Part shown: positions 25,701 to 41,900 of the stretch, piece by piece | Position numbering within the stretch: position 1 is the first letter of the stretch | Layout: each line of letters begins with the position of its first letter | Origin: Pampus argenteus | Taxonomy: Eukaryota; Chordata; Actinopteri; Scombriformes; Stromateidae | DNA length: 64,000 bases | Direction: 5' to 3' | Assembly (NCBI GenBank): GCA_036937835.1 | Contig: CM072870.1 | Coordinates: 18,814,001 to 18,878,000, forward strand | Notes under the pieces: generated by a model | Database searches by the model: none | Told to the model about the DNA's origin: nothing | The model's input: only the letters and a program-made list of their open reading frames with translations | Position numbers and translations under genes: made by a program

Positions 25701-28700
25701 CCATATAATACAACTCAAGGAAATACAGGCTCTTGGCCCCAATACTTTCAACACTTTGAGGGTGATATTTTCTTCTTGGCTTTTTGCAACAGTTATTAAA
25801 AACATGATATAAGAAATTATAGCACAGACATTTTGATTCATCAAACACAGGTAATACCATTAATCAAGGTTGCAATCAATTTAGGTGCGCAGTGCTTGGG
25901 CCTTGGTATCTGGACAGCTGACTCACTTGCACGGCTTGAGGTTCCTTTACAGTGCGCAATCTTTGAGCTGTCTGGCATGAACGTTGATTATCATGACAGA
26001 AACATGGTATAACATTTGCTCATCAATCCTAAACGTTGGTCCTGTATTGCACTGCGTGACATGTCCAACGATAAACAACTGCCAATCAAAGACAGCCTGC
26101 TACACAGAATAAACTGGCTGGCATAACATTTCTTAAGTGCCATTTTTGAAGAAAAAAAAAACGGACTCTTCTTCGTGTACTTTTTTCTATTTACATTGTA
26201 GGAGAGTATCTTTAATTCATCTCTATACTTTTCTCACAGTTTTTTTTTAGTTGTACAGAGACTGATTTCTACCAGCTGTCTTTAGAACTTAACATTTTGG
26301 AGCAAGATTGCTAGCTTCTTTAATCTGATTATTCTGCCAGACTTGCTTTTTAAAAAGGAAATCCAAAAGGAAGGCCACCCATTGTGTGATATATTTTTTA
26401 ATTAGAATGAAAGGTGAAATGTGAATACATGAGAATAAGTGAAATATCTTGTGGATTGTGTAACTTTTTTTCATGATCTACCTTTTCTTTGGAAGAGGTA
26501 GATCCCATAGCTTTGCTTTCTGAACATTTCAGGTAAGAAGTAGTAGTTTCACCTGTGAAGGATTTTCATTTTTATTGCACAGTTGAATCCCGAAATACAG
26601 CTAAGCCTTTTTACTGATTAGATCAATTGAATTTAAGTGGAAATAGACACATTTTCTTCTTTGACTTATCATTATAAAGTAAATGTTGATAAAGATGGGG
26701 TAATGAGTATCCAATAATGACACCATCAGCATTTATATTGGTTCACTATAAGCTTCCTTTCACTATACCGTCTCCCACTGGGTACGATCTCCAGGAAAAT
26801 GGAGGCTCGATATACAGCATAAAGGAAATGCGTTGCAAAATTGGTCCTAATATTAGACAATATTTTATTTTGGAAATTAGGATGCATTTTAAAAAGTGGG
26901 GGTCATATGTTCACAGCATCAGACATTATTTTTGAATTGACAGTCTACCAGTGAAAAACCAATTTCTACATGAAATGTTGCATTATGGGTTGTTTGCAGC
27001 CATAATGTTGCTGGGCTAGTGAAAGTCTTAAAGTTTGCTTATAATGAGTCTGTCAGAGTCAGACAGCCCAAAAAGTGTTTCATTAGTCCAGTTTAACGTG
27101 CAGGAATTTCTGATGGCTCGTGTTTTTCTGCCACGGGGTAAATAAATTCATGAGTGAATATGAGTCACAGATGAGCTCAAAAAGACAAACAAGCAGTCTG
27201 ATAAATGTTAACGCTTCCGAGAGCCTGCTAGGAGAGTGTGTGAGTATGTAGTTATACTATGATGTGTATTCAAAAAGTATTTTTCCAAAAGCAGGTGTTG
27301 AAATAGGATTAGGGTTTCTAATATTTAGTTATACCCTCATTGATACCTTCTGTGGCTCCAGATGGAGCTGCGTGAGATCGGCTATATTACTGCAAGTGAT
27401 TTCACTAGCGTCGGTTTAGGCTGATGACTAAAAGTTTGAAAAAGTCCGGTGTGAAGTTATAAAGTGAGGTTACCAGACCTCTGTGGCCTGCTAATCATTT
27501 CCGCTTGAAGCGAGGTGCTTTAGCTGCTGCTAATATGACACAACCAAAGAAGGAAGAACAATGTGTATAATAAAAAAAAGACAAGATCTCTAGTTTTGCT
27601 GCATCGTGTCCATCGTGAACCCAACAATGTTATAGGATTTATAAATTGGTGTCCTATTCTTAAATTATTCGTATAGAAATACTGCAGCCTCCAAAATGAC
27701 CACAACATCTACTGAACAGTGTATAGTCTCTGACTGTTCCCCAACTGTCGTATCTGCAATGCATTACTGGAAGGAACTCTGAAACAGATTGTAGCGGCTG
27801 GCCTGTTGAGTGAAATCAGACATCAGAAATCTCCTGTAAAACTGTAACACTAACCAGACACCCTGGATTCAATCTAGCTGCCTGACCCATGCTGCACTCA
27901 GCAGAGTTAAGAGTCATTTGGTTCTGGAAAAGATTGGAGATACTAGTTTCAAAGCAGGGAAAGAAAGAGGGAGAGGTCGATTTCTGGTTTAATTTTGTGA
28001 TTTTTAAGGTGGTCTTAGTGTCATTTGTTTTATTGCCCCAGTTGATGCTACATTTAGACAGTTAAACATTGTTTTTTTCTAATCTGATTAATTTGCAAAT
28101 GTCACAAAAACAAAAAAAGGAAATACAAATTACACAGAGAGGTTTACAAAAATATATCTGCTTAAATGATTGCATGAAATGCTTAAACTCTTAAAAGAAA
28201 GATGTATCTTAGACAACAGAAATGACCAGGCAGAAAGCATTTAAAATATGATCCCCCATTTATGAGAAAACCGCCAATGCTGATTACGTAAATATTTAAA
28301 GGAAAAATGTATTAATTACATCACTTTTAAATGTGTTTGAAAGACTGAGAAACACTGTTCTAGATTATTTGAAAAATACATATAATAATAAAAAGAAAAT
28401 ATTTAATTTATTGACAGTGAGGCAGAAAAATCGATTATCACATAACGCACAGTATCTTAACCTGATAAATAGGCTACGATGATGGTCATGGTTTATGACT
28501 TGTACAATAATGATATTCACATTTGAATAGTACATGTGCTATGTGTTATTGCTCCTTTTGCCGCTCTGTGGACCTCTCACACTGTGATTTACAGCGTTTC
28601 CTTTGCAGGTGATTTGCATGGTCCCTGACACTATTACTGTCTCTTTCATTCACTCAGTTCGCAGTAGTTAAATCAGTCCCTACATCACATTTATATGACT

Positions 28701-29580
28701 GAATCTCCAACACAACCAGGCAAATCAAACTCAGCATCAAAAATAATACTTTTGAAGTAACATGATCGCAGAAATAATTGATTGTCAGATGATATTATGC
28801 AGCCCATTTGCTGCCTCTCCAATCTCAATGCTACAACATGCAAATTGGCTCCGTCTGATTGACTGCTGGGGCTGGGTTGGCAACTGAGTGTTCATTCAGT
28901 ACATGTATTATATGCAGCAGGGACTCACACAGGCAAGCTTGCACTCTCGATACACTGTAATTGAATTGAGGAACCCTATACCACTGACTGTAATCTAATA
29001 CTACACAAGTAATAGAGATTTAATAGCTATTTTCAACAGGTCTGATACTGTGAAGGGGTGAGACAGCAGCAAAAGGAAATGTGTTTGTGCATGTTTGCAT
29101 ATACAATCGTGAATCCCCCTTAAAGGCAAAGGTGTACAAAAGAAATGTAGGATAATATGGTGCATAAATAATTGACTCATTATATATTAATTAATTTCAG
29201 TATTTTTTAAAATTGTGACTGTCAGTGAGCTGTACAGTACATTAAAATGCTGCTGTCCGTCATTGTTGATCACATAGCATCTATATAATGTTTTTTAAAG
29301 AAATAAAAATAAAAGACCAGAATAAGTAGAATCTTGCTGTTTTGGAAATATTGACGTATAGAAAATTGATTTATGCCATTTGTCAATCGGTTATTGTGTG
29401 ATCAAGATTATTGTGTGAATCGTTTAATCCACTTCTAGTTGGCACAAATGTCCTGGGCAGACCCTGGTTTATGTTCAGTACATGATGAAAAATATGAACA
29501 AAGGTAAAGCACATAGATGCTGTGAGCACAGGAGAAGGACAAGTGCATAATGAAGAACTAAAAGAGGAATATAGGGGGTA

Positions 29581-29635
<55 letters not shown>

Positions 29636-32600
29636 AATTGAAAGAGGAACGTGCGTAAGTGTTGAATTCCTGATGAGATGGCCCCACACAATGGTTGAGT
29701 TGAAGGTTGTGAGCCCTTTTGAGCAGGAACAATATGCTAGGTCACCAGTGTTGCCTCACGTCATCTTCTTGCTTTGTTAAAGCCTTTTCTCAGTGAGCAA
29801 GGATGAACAAGTGGTTATCTTTCTTTTGTGGTTAATGTTTTGAGTTTTGTTGGGTCTCTTTTTCCTCAAACGGTGTTTGGCTGAACCTCAGGTATTGTTT
29901 TATATCTAATGATATTTTTGTCTTGTGTCTTGCTGTTTCATGTCCACAGCAAGACATTCCTGTCCTGTGCAGTGGTGATGACCCGGCTCCACAATGACAA
30001 CAGAAACACACAGACAGAGAGATAGATAGATATATAAATACATAGATAGGTGGATGGATAGGTCTGTACTCCATTCAACATAAAGAAAAAGAAAACAGTG
30101 TCACACAGTCCTCACAAGTTCATCTTAGCAAACGTGATTTCTGGTGTCATTTCCAGTTTATGTAACCCAGTTTGTAGGAACCATATGCCTGCACATTGCT
30201 GACATCTGACACCCCTTCCCCTTCCTCTTTTTCTAACATGTGTTCTTCAGCATCCCTTGCAATTAGGGGCCTTGTAGATAAAGCGGTGCGGCAGCCTATT
30301 GCATGCATCTCCTACAGATTACACACAGATCTTTTGCTGACACCACCATGGGGTTGACTCCCCCTAACCTTCCTCCACACACACACCATCACTTGTCATG
30401 CATGTTTAACCCAATTCATTGACATGCAACAGGATTCCCTGACTCCAAAAATACAAAAAAAAAAATGTTTCCCTTGAGTAATGACAACCTGTTTGCAGCA
30501 GTTTATGGAAGCATGCTTTTGAATCTATTTTTCAATATGCAAGTCCACTTCTGTGGAACTTGTACTATGAAAAGTGCTGACAAAGTCACATGTTTAATAA
30601 AATGCCTCATTATAAACATATATCAAGGTCAAAGTTATGATGTATTGGGGTGATTGGTCCTTTCAAAAGATAATTATACACAAAAAATTTTCAATAAAGA
30701 AAGTAATAAACGAGGCATATAAAGTTCATCTAGAACAATGTAATAAAGTCATACAATGTGTCACTAAGGCCTGCTGTGAACTGTGAACTATTTTACTGGA
30801 CAATTTAAAAACAGATGTTAAAACTCACATGATGTCTATAGGTGGGATTGAGATTTATTCATAGTTTGATAATGGTCCAAAACAGATTGTGTTTTTATTA
30901 GTTCCAACTGGTGTAACAGGCTAGTGGTATTCAGAAACATCAAACACGCTTCAGCAAGAAGAAGAATAATTTGTTGCGGTGGGAATTTACATCAGATTGA
31001 TAATTACCACAGCAGAATCACAGACACTGGAGGTGAGCAGCGTGTGTGTGTGTGTGTGTGTGTGTGTCTGTGTGACAGAAAGGTATTTGGCCTCTGAGCG
31101 GCAGCTTGTGTTCATCGTCTTGCTGATGCAAAGTGATGTGCACTAATTCTACATCTGCTCTAACCAAACAGGACTCAAAGGTTCAGCCAAGTTCCAAAAA
31201 AAATCACTTCCTCACAACTTGTGCTCCCCTGCTCTCTCTCTCTCTCTGTGTTCAAATTAAATGTGATGAATCTTCCCTGCATCCTTTTTTTGCATTTTAA
31301 AATGATTGACAATTAAGTGGATATGACTTTGAGGTGTGTGTGTCTGTTTGTGGATTGAGAGTTGGCTTGGCTGTTTACAGGATGTGTGGCCCTGAAATGG
31401 GCTCTTGTCATGTGGGTGGAAGCTTTGAGGACTTGATTGTAGCTTCACAGTGTAAATACCCAAACAAACATGCCGCGGTCAAAATGTGCTGTCAGTTTGC
31501 TATGTATTTACATTCCTCTGCCTCCCTACCACTTGTTTTTTCTAACTCACGTTCCTTCCTCTTGCATTTGATTTGTTAAATGTAGTTCCTAGCTAGCTTT
31601 CCTTTCTTCTGACACATTCTCTCTAATCTCTCTGTTTGTGAATGATATTTGTTATATTTGTGGCAAGCTTCATTGATAAAGTAGGAACAGAAAAGGACTC
31701 TCTGTGGGTGGAATTAAGATTTAAATTCTCAGTTAAAGCTCTACCATTTCTCACTATCGTATGAAAAATCTCAAAAACATTCTTGGATCATTTTTAAAAC
31801 ACTTAAACAACTGCATTTTATGCACTCATACTACACTCTGGCATTTGATATTCATCACACCCAATGAAACAAATCAAAAGATGAAATATTGAGCCCATTT
31901 GGTTGTTCTTAAGTGGCTTTAAGCGCAACTGTTTATGCATATTCGCCCAGCCGCTACAAAGCGTACCAAGCTTCTCGAATTTGTTTTCCAAAGCTGTTCT
32001 GCATAACAACGCCACGCTATCACGCACAGGCGAAAGTCTGGTGAAGGGGATCTATTCATAATTCAAAGAAACAGCAGGGCAAAAGCTGTGTCGTTGTCAG
32101 ATATAACAAATTGAGGTGGAAAAGAGTTGAATTTGTATCTGCTTACGGAGGTTGACTGCATTATACATACTGCAGGTGCCGCTGAGTGTGTGGTAATAGG
32201 ATATATGATGGATGACCAAACCTGCACGGGCTCCTATTTCTCTGGGTTATTCATCTATTTATCTGCTTATTTATTTATTCCTTCACCCAGAGAGACCCTC
32301 ACAAACTCAGGATTTGCCTAAGGTGCAGTAGTGCCTAAAAGGGGCTGAGCATTGGCCAGTATGGAAATGGAGCTGAGCACTTGTGAGATCTGGAAGTCCT
32401 CTGTAGAGCATGTGTCAGGTGTACTCATGTCTGTGCTGATGTTCATTGGTTGTGTTGGAGGTTTAAAGGGGCCTGCAGTTTGTTAAATTTTGATAGTTCT
32501 TTCAACAAAACCAGAGAACAAAACCATAAGACATTGTCTTTGTAGGAACTTTTTAGAAACCATAAATGAAGCTCATATCTCACAGAAATGTATTGGAACA

Positions 32601-32902
32601 TTTATGCCAACTTGTCCAAACAGATTTCACCACACTTTTGCGTCTTGAATGATTGTTATTGGCATTGTATGTATGCAGAGATCTTGCAGGGGTTAAGACC
32701 CCATGTAGGATGGTGTAGAACTGAATCCCACCAAAACATTATTTATTGTATCCGCTTATTTTAGCCTCTCAGCTGTTCTACTGTCTAAATAACAACAAAA
32801 TAAAAATTTCAAAAAATGAAAGATTTGTCATTTTAAATAAGATTATAAAGTATACAAATGAACAAGATTAAATCAAACTGTGACATGTATGCATATGAAA
32901 AA

Positions 32903-32952
<50 letters not shown>

Positions 32953-35900
32953 ACACACAATCCATTATTAGCAGCCAGCCACCTAACTTGAAACCAAAAC
33001 CTACTGAGACTCTTGTGATACAGAGTCAGCAAGTACCACAGCTTTGATTACACGCAACCATCAGCTAACTGCCTTTCATGTTTAACTCTGTCACTTTGCC
33101 CCTATCAAGGGTGTCACTCAAGGACCTGCATATGCTCTGGAGCAGGTCAGCTCCCCTGGGCCAGGCTGTCTCACAGTTTACTCCCCCTACACCATCATCT
33201 CTTCCCCCAGCAAAGAGGGAGCGCTTCGTAAATATACACTGTATAAAGCCGCACTAAACCTTTTTTATATAAAGGTAAATCGGCCTTAATCATAAATTTT
33301 GGTTAAGTGCCCTTGCCCTCTTGCCCTGCATGTATTCACTGTGTTCGTACGAATGAATTTTCATTCACAAATGCACACATACAGCAAATTTCTCTGCAAG
33401 TCTCTTAACATAGTACTAAAGCATTCACTACTACTACCATCCTGCAGCTGCCAACAGCACCTCTAAACCAATATCAGCATCTCCACTCCCTCCCCCCAGA
33501 ACATTTTTTCATCGTCCTCATCTCAACAGCCCATGGCAACGACATAGCCAGCAGCTTACGACGAAGCAAAGTGGGGAAAAGGGTGGCGGTGCGGGTGGGG
33601 GGGGGTCAGGCTGTAGATCAGGGCAGGGAGGATGGCGGCGCGACCAGTAGGTGACAGGGGAATAACATCCCTTTCTCCTCAATCGACAGGGACCATAACT
33701 CCTGCCTCTCCAGGGACAGATTGAGAAAGGCAATAGCCCTAGGGGCTGTGAAGCACGGATGCTTAGGAGAATTGAAAGTTAAAAGAAAAACACTGTTTGC
33801 CGAGCCACTGCCACTGATTTAGCCAACAGTGCTGCTATCCACCACTGAAATTTTCTTATTTCTTTTTTTTTTCAGCATTGTGGAATACTGTCCATATAGA
33901 TCATCAATAGTAAAAAAAATAAATAAATAAAAGTAAATCTCAGGTTGTGAAGTGATATTCTTCCCCATTTTGAGTTCACCTAGTACCAGCCATTTGAGTG
34001 GGTGAGGGCTGGGTGTTGCACAGTCCTGATGTGGGTGGAGTATTATGTGTGTAATTGTTTTAATTAAGGTGTAACAAGTTAAATCACTGTGCCGTTCAAC
34101 CTCTGCTGTATGCGATTATAGAGCGAGTGCTACCTCAGCAGAGAAATCTCTGCCCGTCTTTCCCTCTGTCTCTGTTTTCTCATTTGTTTCACCCTCTTTA
34201 GCTCTCTCTCCTCACTCTTCCTTTTCCCCTCTTTTTGCTCCTTAAACATTCCCTTCTCTTTCAGTTTCAGTATTTCTCTTCTTCTCTTCTTTTTCCTGCT
34301 TTTCTCTGTTCCATCTCACTCTTTCTCTTTGGTTTTTTCTGTCCTCTCTATCATTCCTCCTACTCCTCCACGGCCACATTCCTCTGGAAGTGGGTGGGAG
34401 GGGTGGAGAGCAGGCGGGTAGCAGCTTCAGCTTTTATAGCCTGATCAATTTTACAGTGGCTTATTGAATAGCTTTTAATGCCCTTCTTTATTTTCAGTTG
34501 TAACCCACTGAGTGTCTGCCGCTCCAGGGCTGATGTGATGGCTCACCAGAGAGAGAGCGAGACAATAAATTTTAATACATCGTCTCTGGAAAATTACACA
34601 TGTTTAATCATTGATTTTTATTGGCTCATCATGATAACATTATCCCAGGGCGAGGGTGGGCAAAAGAGCAGCCCATAAAAGAAAAGAGGTTAAATTAGTT
34701 ATGACATTTTAAAGAGTGACAAAATGAAATGTTGGCATAACCAACTTTTTTTGTCTGATATACAGCATATTGATTGGCACTGTAATTGTTATATACAAGG
34801 ACAATTTTATGCAGGAACCATTAAAAGAAATGGAGCCATCACCAGCTACTTCACTCTTTTAGTTGGCAGTAAATCAGTTTGTAGAGACAATTAAGACTGA
34901 ATGTCAGGCACAACTGTATGTTTTAATGGACAATGAATTAAAAAAGGTAACAGTAACATAATATAAATGATCCTCAGACCATCATTTATGGTAGTATATA
35001 AATAGTATAAAAGCAATGTCTTGATAGTATATAGGCAATATATTAATTAATTAAGGAACTTTTAGTAAGAAAGAACATTTTTCAGGATGTTCAAACACTG
35101 ATTGCACATGTGTTTGCAGTAGTGCAAATGACATTATTTTTCCTCTAGTTCTGGTTCTTTAAGTTGAAATAAGTTTCATCTAAACTAACATTCTGCACAT
35201 TTTTGCCTTCTTCAGTAAAATATAATTGCTTTGACATTTGATCTACACCATAAATGGTTGGAATGGACTTGATTTGAATGGTGTCTTAGAAGTCTATTGT
35301 TCTCCCATCAGCCTTTTTAAAACATGAAAAGATTCCAACTAGTAAAATGTGCTATTATAATCGATGTAGAAAGCATCACATTTATAGGGAGCAATGTACT
35401 TGCTCTCGTTTTACACATTTTCTTTTTTTTTTTTTTTTATCCCTTTCTCTTTCCTTTTCCTTTGGTCTTTTCCTCTGTTACCTACATGTTTAAGTAAAAT
35501 TGTTCTGGATTTTTTTAATGTACATTTAAATATCATGCTGTATATTGTTTAAACAATACAATTTTGTATGTAAAAGTAAATTGAATGAATATTGGTTTTA
35601 TTGCATGACAATTTACAAAATATTTAATTGAAACTACAATGGTTGTTTGCATACTTTTCATTGCAGAATTTAAAACCACTAATGTATCCGTTTAGTTTCA
35701 ACTAATTTACTCTGTCACATTGTGATTTCACCTCACTGACTAGAGTGCAAGAAAAGTGAAATGAACGAATGTGTGTGCACCAAGATTTATCGACTCCATA
35801 TAAAAAAATAATATATATATCAGGATCATTAAGTCCAACTCTACTGCCATCAAGCTGATGAAAGCTGGCATACACACAGACTCCATAATGCCAGGTGTGT

Positions 35901-38900
35901 ATATGTGTGTGTGTAAGGGATGTGATGAGGTAGATTGACTTCTAATATAATAACGGTCGGGTTATCTACTGACATCCGTAAAGCAGTGCCCTTTGTGTCC
36001 CTGCCTGGCAACCTCATTCTCCTCTTGTGTGTGTGCATGTGTTAGAGGTTGATGAGAGAAAGGGTAAATTGTTGTACTGTGTTTGTGTGTGTGCGCAAAC
36101 TTACAACATTTGTATGTGATTACAATGCTGTGTATTTTTGATGTTGTTTCTGTGGTCTTGTATTTGTGCATTTATGTCTTTTGGGGGGATATGACATGCA
36201 ACACGGGTTCTTGGCTGGAATCGTAACTGAGGGTGTTGCAGTATGTGCATATAATATTGTTAATATACTGTTTAAAAGCTTGTGAGTGTGTGTTTGTGTG
36301 TAAGACAGTGTGTTTTGATAAGTGAGGGAGGATCTGTCACACATCCCTCCATGTACATTCACACACACACACACACCAAAACACCATACACATAAAACGC
36401 AGACACACACGCACACACACTGGGCCAGGTTAGCCCTCCTCCACACTGGCACCTGCTCCGCTGAAGGTGAAAGAAGTGCTCACTTGAGCTCATTGAAAAG
36501 TAGATGTGACAGTAAATTTTTCAGGCCCTTGTGAGATGGGAGATCTTGTTATAGCAGTCAGGATGGGGGTCAGGGCAGTGGCTGCTTGATGATTGAGGAA
36601 AAGAGAAGTAAATTCATTCTGCTTCGGGCACTTTGTCAAGTGCCAGTAGCTTACCGTTGAGAGCCACTCACCCATCACCGTGTTACGGCCCCAGAGGTCA
36701 CCTCCACCATCATAAATCTGCCTCGCCTCCTCGCCTGCTAAACCTATTGCCTTCCCCCGACTGAGCATGAGTAGGGAGAGAGGCTGCAGCTGCTGCTGCT
36801 GCTCCTCATAGTCACTCAAATGAAAAAAGACAGAGATGAGAATATAGATTCTGTTTTGATGCTGCTGATGGTGTAAGAACAGGACACTGGGACTGGGACA
36901 TTTACATTTGGACTAATGGTTGTATTCGTGTGTGTTTGTGTGTGCGCGTATGTGTGTGTGTCAAAAGATGGATTAAAAGTATGCATGTTAGCAGGCTCAT
37001 CCACACATGCTGTAGTCACTTTTCACGTCTTTGCAGACATATAAATAACTAAAACTAATAATCTTTAATCATTGTGATGCCTGCATCACCACACTCTTCC
37101 CTCTTGACAGCCTCAGACTCTTTCTCTTCCCACATCTAATGTGTCCCTTATGAAATTGCATTTTCCTGATTATTATTTAGCTACAGTGAGTTTTTCCCTC
37201 TTCTAAAGATCACCTGACCCACTCGCATGCTCCTCATTCAGATAGCCCCAGTTCATATACTGTATCTACTGTATATTGGTTGACGGGAATAGCGGGTGTG
37301 TGATTGGGTGTAGGATACTGAAAACACCTTACATATTCAAAAAGTGACCACATCCTGTGTCATGCTTGAAATCAGCAATTTCACACTTTTTCAATATTTA
37401 ACGCAAGACAACATTTTTCCCTAAATTTACTTTAATGCTTTAATTTGCCTAAAGAGAGCCAAAAAATATCAGCATCAGACATTGTGACCAAACCCAAATG
37501 AAATGTGGTGTACATAGTATACTCTACATACTAGGTTACACTACAGTCAGTATACATTACTTTTATACTGACTCCATAAGTTTATGCTCATATTGTAATA
37601 TTAAATGATTTACATTTAAAGATTTGTAAAAGTGTTTGCATTGAGCTACAAAGCTTTTTTGACACATGCATGCATTTTTTTAATAATTTAAAATGATGTT
37701 ATTGTACATTATTGTAGTGTAGAACATTTTCTCCTGGTAGTTATTTATCCATGAATGCATGCACATACATGTAATATACACACTGTATGTGTCTTAATAT
37801 GTAAATGTTTATGTCTTTGTTCTTTGCGCTGTAAAATTACAGTGTTTTTGCTTCCAAAGAATCTTCTCAGAATGTTTAATTAAATGATAGCTGATGCGCA
37901 GGTGAGGGAGATCATTTGGTAAAAGGAATGCACAATCACTGTATTTCCAACACTAATACCTATTGCCTCAATATCTGCCTTATTATTACACATAGTATGT
38001 GGTATCCTTCCTCAGTTTAATCAAAATTAATGCCTGGCTTAAAGGAACATTTTGGAAGATGCACCTATATGCTTTTAAGTTACATGAATAGATTAACACC
38101 ACTCATGTCTGGATTGTAAATGTGAAGCTACTGTACCACTTGCAAGAAAGTGAATAAGCATATTTCTCAAAATGTCAAACTTTTTCTTTAAAGCAAGCGA
38201 AGTAAAACTGAATAGATTAATCAGTTTTGAAATATTCCATTAATTTGTGTTAGTATCTGTGCTGTCTAATGTAATAAACATTTGACAGCAGTGCAGCATT
38301 GAATTAAAAACTTGCAGGAATGCAAAAGATTGCAGCCATTATGGTAACTATGTGGTAGAATTAATAAATTTGTGAACTTGGCTTGTTTCTAAAAAAAACA
38401 ACAACACACAGTTACACATAAGTAAAATATATAAATATATATGGCCATTGTTAAAATCCACATGGAATAGTAGGCCACACTAGTACCACATCTAAACTGT
38501 GTTGATTTACTTTTAAACTGAAGCCCACCATCACTGGTTGATGTTGAGCCATTCTTTTTTCTGCCAAAATATAAGATTGGTAGTTAGAAGAAGTCTTTTA
38601 ACACTGCCAACATGCTCTCTGAACTTCATCAGAGGCTGTTCCAAGATACAAAGGAAGCAAAAAGTCTACTTTTTATACTTTAAAAGGACCGAAAAAGTGA
38701 AAAACCATATGCCTCTTAATCTGATTAATTTATAAGTATAATTTTACCAACCTCTATCTAGGTTGATGAAAAATCAGTAAACTCATATATATGTATAGTT
38801 ATAAGGAAAAAGCAAGACTCATGAACCCTTTATGAAGAGTTCTCCCTCAAAAAACCTTTACGGGTCATATGTGGCTTTAACATTAACAATCCACAGAAGT

Positions 38901-41900
38901 TCTGTGGAATTCTTTTCACTTCTTCAGTGCGGGTAAGACTTGAGTTTCTATGCTTAGCCTCATACTCTTTCATAAGGTCAAACCAAACCAGACACCAACC
39001 ATACACAAAACCCCAGGGGATCCTGTTCAGCCTTTTCCTAAATTGATAATTGATATATCATGAAATTATTGATATCTTGTGCCATATGCTAACATTTTTC
39101 TAGGATGGTGGTAGAGAACTAAAGTCAGAAGAAGGAAAAAGGATCTGGATCTACTGTGTGTGTGTGTGTGTCTGTGTGTTTGTATGTGAGTAAGTTGGTT
39201 TTTGTACACATGCTTGTCCACATACATGCTGATCACGAGTGATCTCCTCTGTCTGAAGTGTGTCATTGTGCACCATAATTACATCTGCATTCAAATACAG
39301 TACACGTGTCATATATGCATATATTCGTGAGTATGTATGTGTATGCACATGCCTGTTTAGCTTGTAGTGTATGAGCACCAGCCTGCTTTCAATATAACCT
39401 CTTATTAGGTGGTGATTATCCTGCCTGCGTCTGGCTTCTTTCAGCCGTTGACTAGGAGTTGGAAAGGCCAGGGGCACCCTGGGAAGAAAGGAGTGAAAAC
39501 TTCCTGAACCCAGCTTTCACCCTGCACCCCTCAAATCTAGTGTATCCCTCAACGTCTCAACGAGCCACCTTTTATTCACACCGGTGTTTTTTCTATAAAC
39601 AATAGAACATTCAGAATTGAGAGGAGATAAACTATGTTTGCGTACAAGAATGCATCATGTAGGCCAATTCCAGCACCTATTCTAATTGTATTTACTGAAT
39701 CATGCATATGTCCTGAATTAACCCTGCAATTAATAGTCAACACTTGTGAACTCCCCATTTACAACAATCCTGCATTTATACTGCTGATAATTCTCCTATG
39801 AATCTAATGCTATGTGTAATGTTTTTTTGTGTTTCAACTAGATAACAGTACCATCTCACTGTATTTTCTGATGGCTTAAAAATGCTGCGAAATTGTATCT
39901 GTACAAAACAGATCCTGGATGATCCCAATTCACCAGTTTTTAGTGACCATCTTACACAATAGCTGCATCTGTGAGGGGTCAATGCACTTAAGGTACATAC
40001 TCATAAGTGTCAATCACCATAGCAGAAATTTAAAGCTGGTCTGGAAGTCCATTAACATGTTCCTCTTATGCAACATGCTCTCTTCAGAGAACTGTCTAAG
40101 TTGAAAAGGTCAATTCATAGCCTTTCTCTAGAAATAACACTAACCACAAAAACTACCCAGAGTATCCTCCCAAAAAGCAGTTTTGCACCAGTGATTTTCA
40201 GCCTGCCCCTTAAACACAGAGAGACACATGAAATCATACAGTTTTCTGTTCCCCTACTCCTGCGTTTAATAAACTGGCATAAAAAAATACTCTGTGTAGA
40301 ATTAAAAAGATGAGGAAAAATTGGAAGATAAAACAGAAGAAAAAGAAGATGGTAGAATTTGGTAGACAGGGAGACAACGGTGTGGCAGGATCCCGGGGGC
40401 CTGGCTGGGGACTTCATAAGATCCCATACATCAGCTGTCACCCGATGGGCTTCCAAAGAGCAACACAATGGACTGGACAGATGGTCCCAAACAAACTGCA
40501 GTAGGTTTGATGCTATTAAAAGCTGTTTGCCTCATGCCAGATGCCAGCAAGTGTTGTGGATGCATTGTGTGATCATTTGTGAATGGCTGAAAATTATGTA
40601 TTTGTGTTTTCCCATAAACCGTCTGCTGTGTTTTTGGCCATCAAATGACCATTCGTAGTCTAGGATGCGGTGTGTGTGTGTGTGTGTGTGTAGTTTTCTC
40701 ATAATTAAGATACAATCAAAAACAACACGTGATGGTGAAACAAACGGTATGATGATTAATTTGCACTCAATGGATGTCAGCCAATTCTGTAGCCCATGAC
40801 TAACTTTTGGCTGATAACCAATAGCCAGACAAACATAAAAAAAAGACCCCTGTTTTCTCTGTTACTTCTTCCCTCCCCCCATCCTCTCCTCCTTCCCTGT
40901 GCCTTCATCTGCTTCATAAAGAGCAGCCCTGACACCTTAGAATGATGAACTCCTTCAGTGCGCTGACCTTTCTCCTTCGGACTTGTCACCCGCCCTCCTG
41001 CCCTCTTCCATGTAGATGAGACAGAGACAGATGAAGATATTTTGCAATATTTTGGGTTGTGGGCGGGGGTGTCATGCAGTGACACAGTGAAATTAGTTTT
41101 GGTGGTGGTGGATGGCGGCCGACCCTCCTTCAGATCAGCAGTCGACCAGGGAGATTAAACCAGACACAGAAGGCCCGTTGGAGAACAGTCATGACAGGCG
41201 GTGAACGAGAGGAGAGAGACAGGCAGGCAGGTAGACAGACAGACAGACAGATGGGGCGGATGGGTTGATGACAATGATATACCAACAGAGACTGTGTCCA
41301 TATATCTGTATGTATATAACTTTTATGTTTACCATACAGATTGTTGGACTGCTGCAGACATGAATAACGTTAAACTCAAGTCCACCATGAAATGTGAAAA
41401 TAGCCTAAATTTAGCATAGTGCCTGAAGTCCGGTCCTCATGGATGATATTCCTGATTGGGGAAAAAGTCAAATAATTCACAAACTAGTGGAATCACCCAT
41501 CAGTGATTTTTTAGCATTTTGGAAGAGAACTCTTTACTCTTACTAAATACTTCAGGAGACAATGGGACAAATAGTTAAATTTATTCAAATACAATACCGT
41601 AGTGATGAGGTTTGCTCTTGTTTCTGGTTATGATTCTGAAATTACAGGATATTAACAGTTAATTAGTATTTAATCGATGCTGTTATGCAAGTGCATGTGT
41701 GTTTTTGGGTGTATACAGCACATGCAAATGCATCTGTAAGACCACATCAAACCACTGTTGAATGTTGCTCTTGGATGGGATCTGTACCATTTCCTTTCCT
41801 TTTTGTTTTCAGTACAAATATGAAATAGAATAATCACACCCACAATGTTATTTTAGGATCTTTAAGGGAAAATATTTGGGTTGATGTCTCAATATCTTCA

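Noticed and set aside
29383..29732. His/Thr-rich minus-strand ORFs, and similar Cys-Val ORFs elsewhere
   Set aside because: Direct translations of (GT)n/(AC)n microsatellites.
21385..31960. 16-base identity GCCCAGCCGCTACAAA at 21385-21400 and 31945-31960
   Set aside because: One or so 16-base match is expected by chance in 64 kb, and the flanks differ.
36490..36819. 109-codon minus-strand ORF beginning MSDYEEQQQQLQ
   Set aside because: The Gln run comes from a short CAG-type repeat. No domain, signal or splice structure supports coding, and it lies inside a receptor intron.
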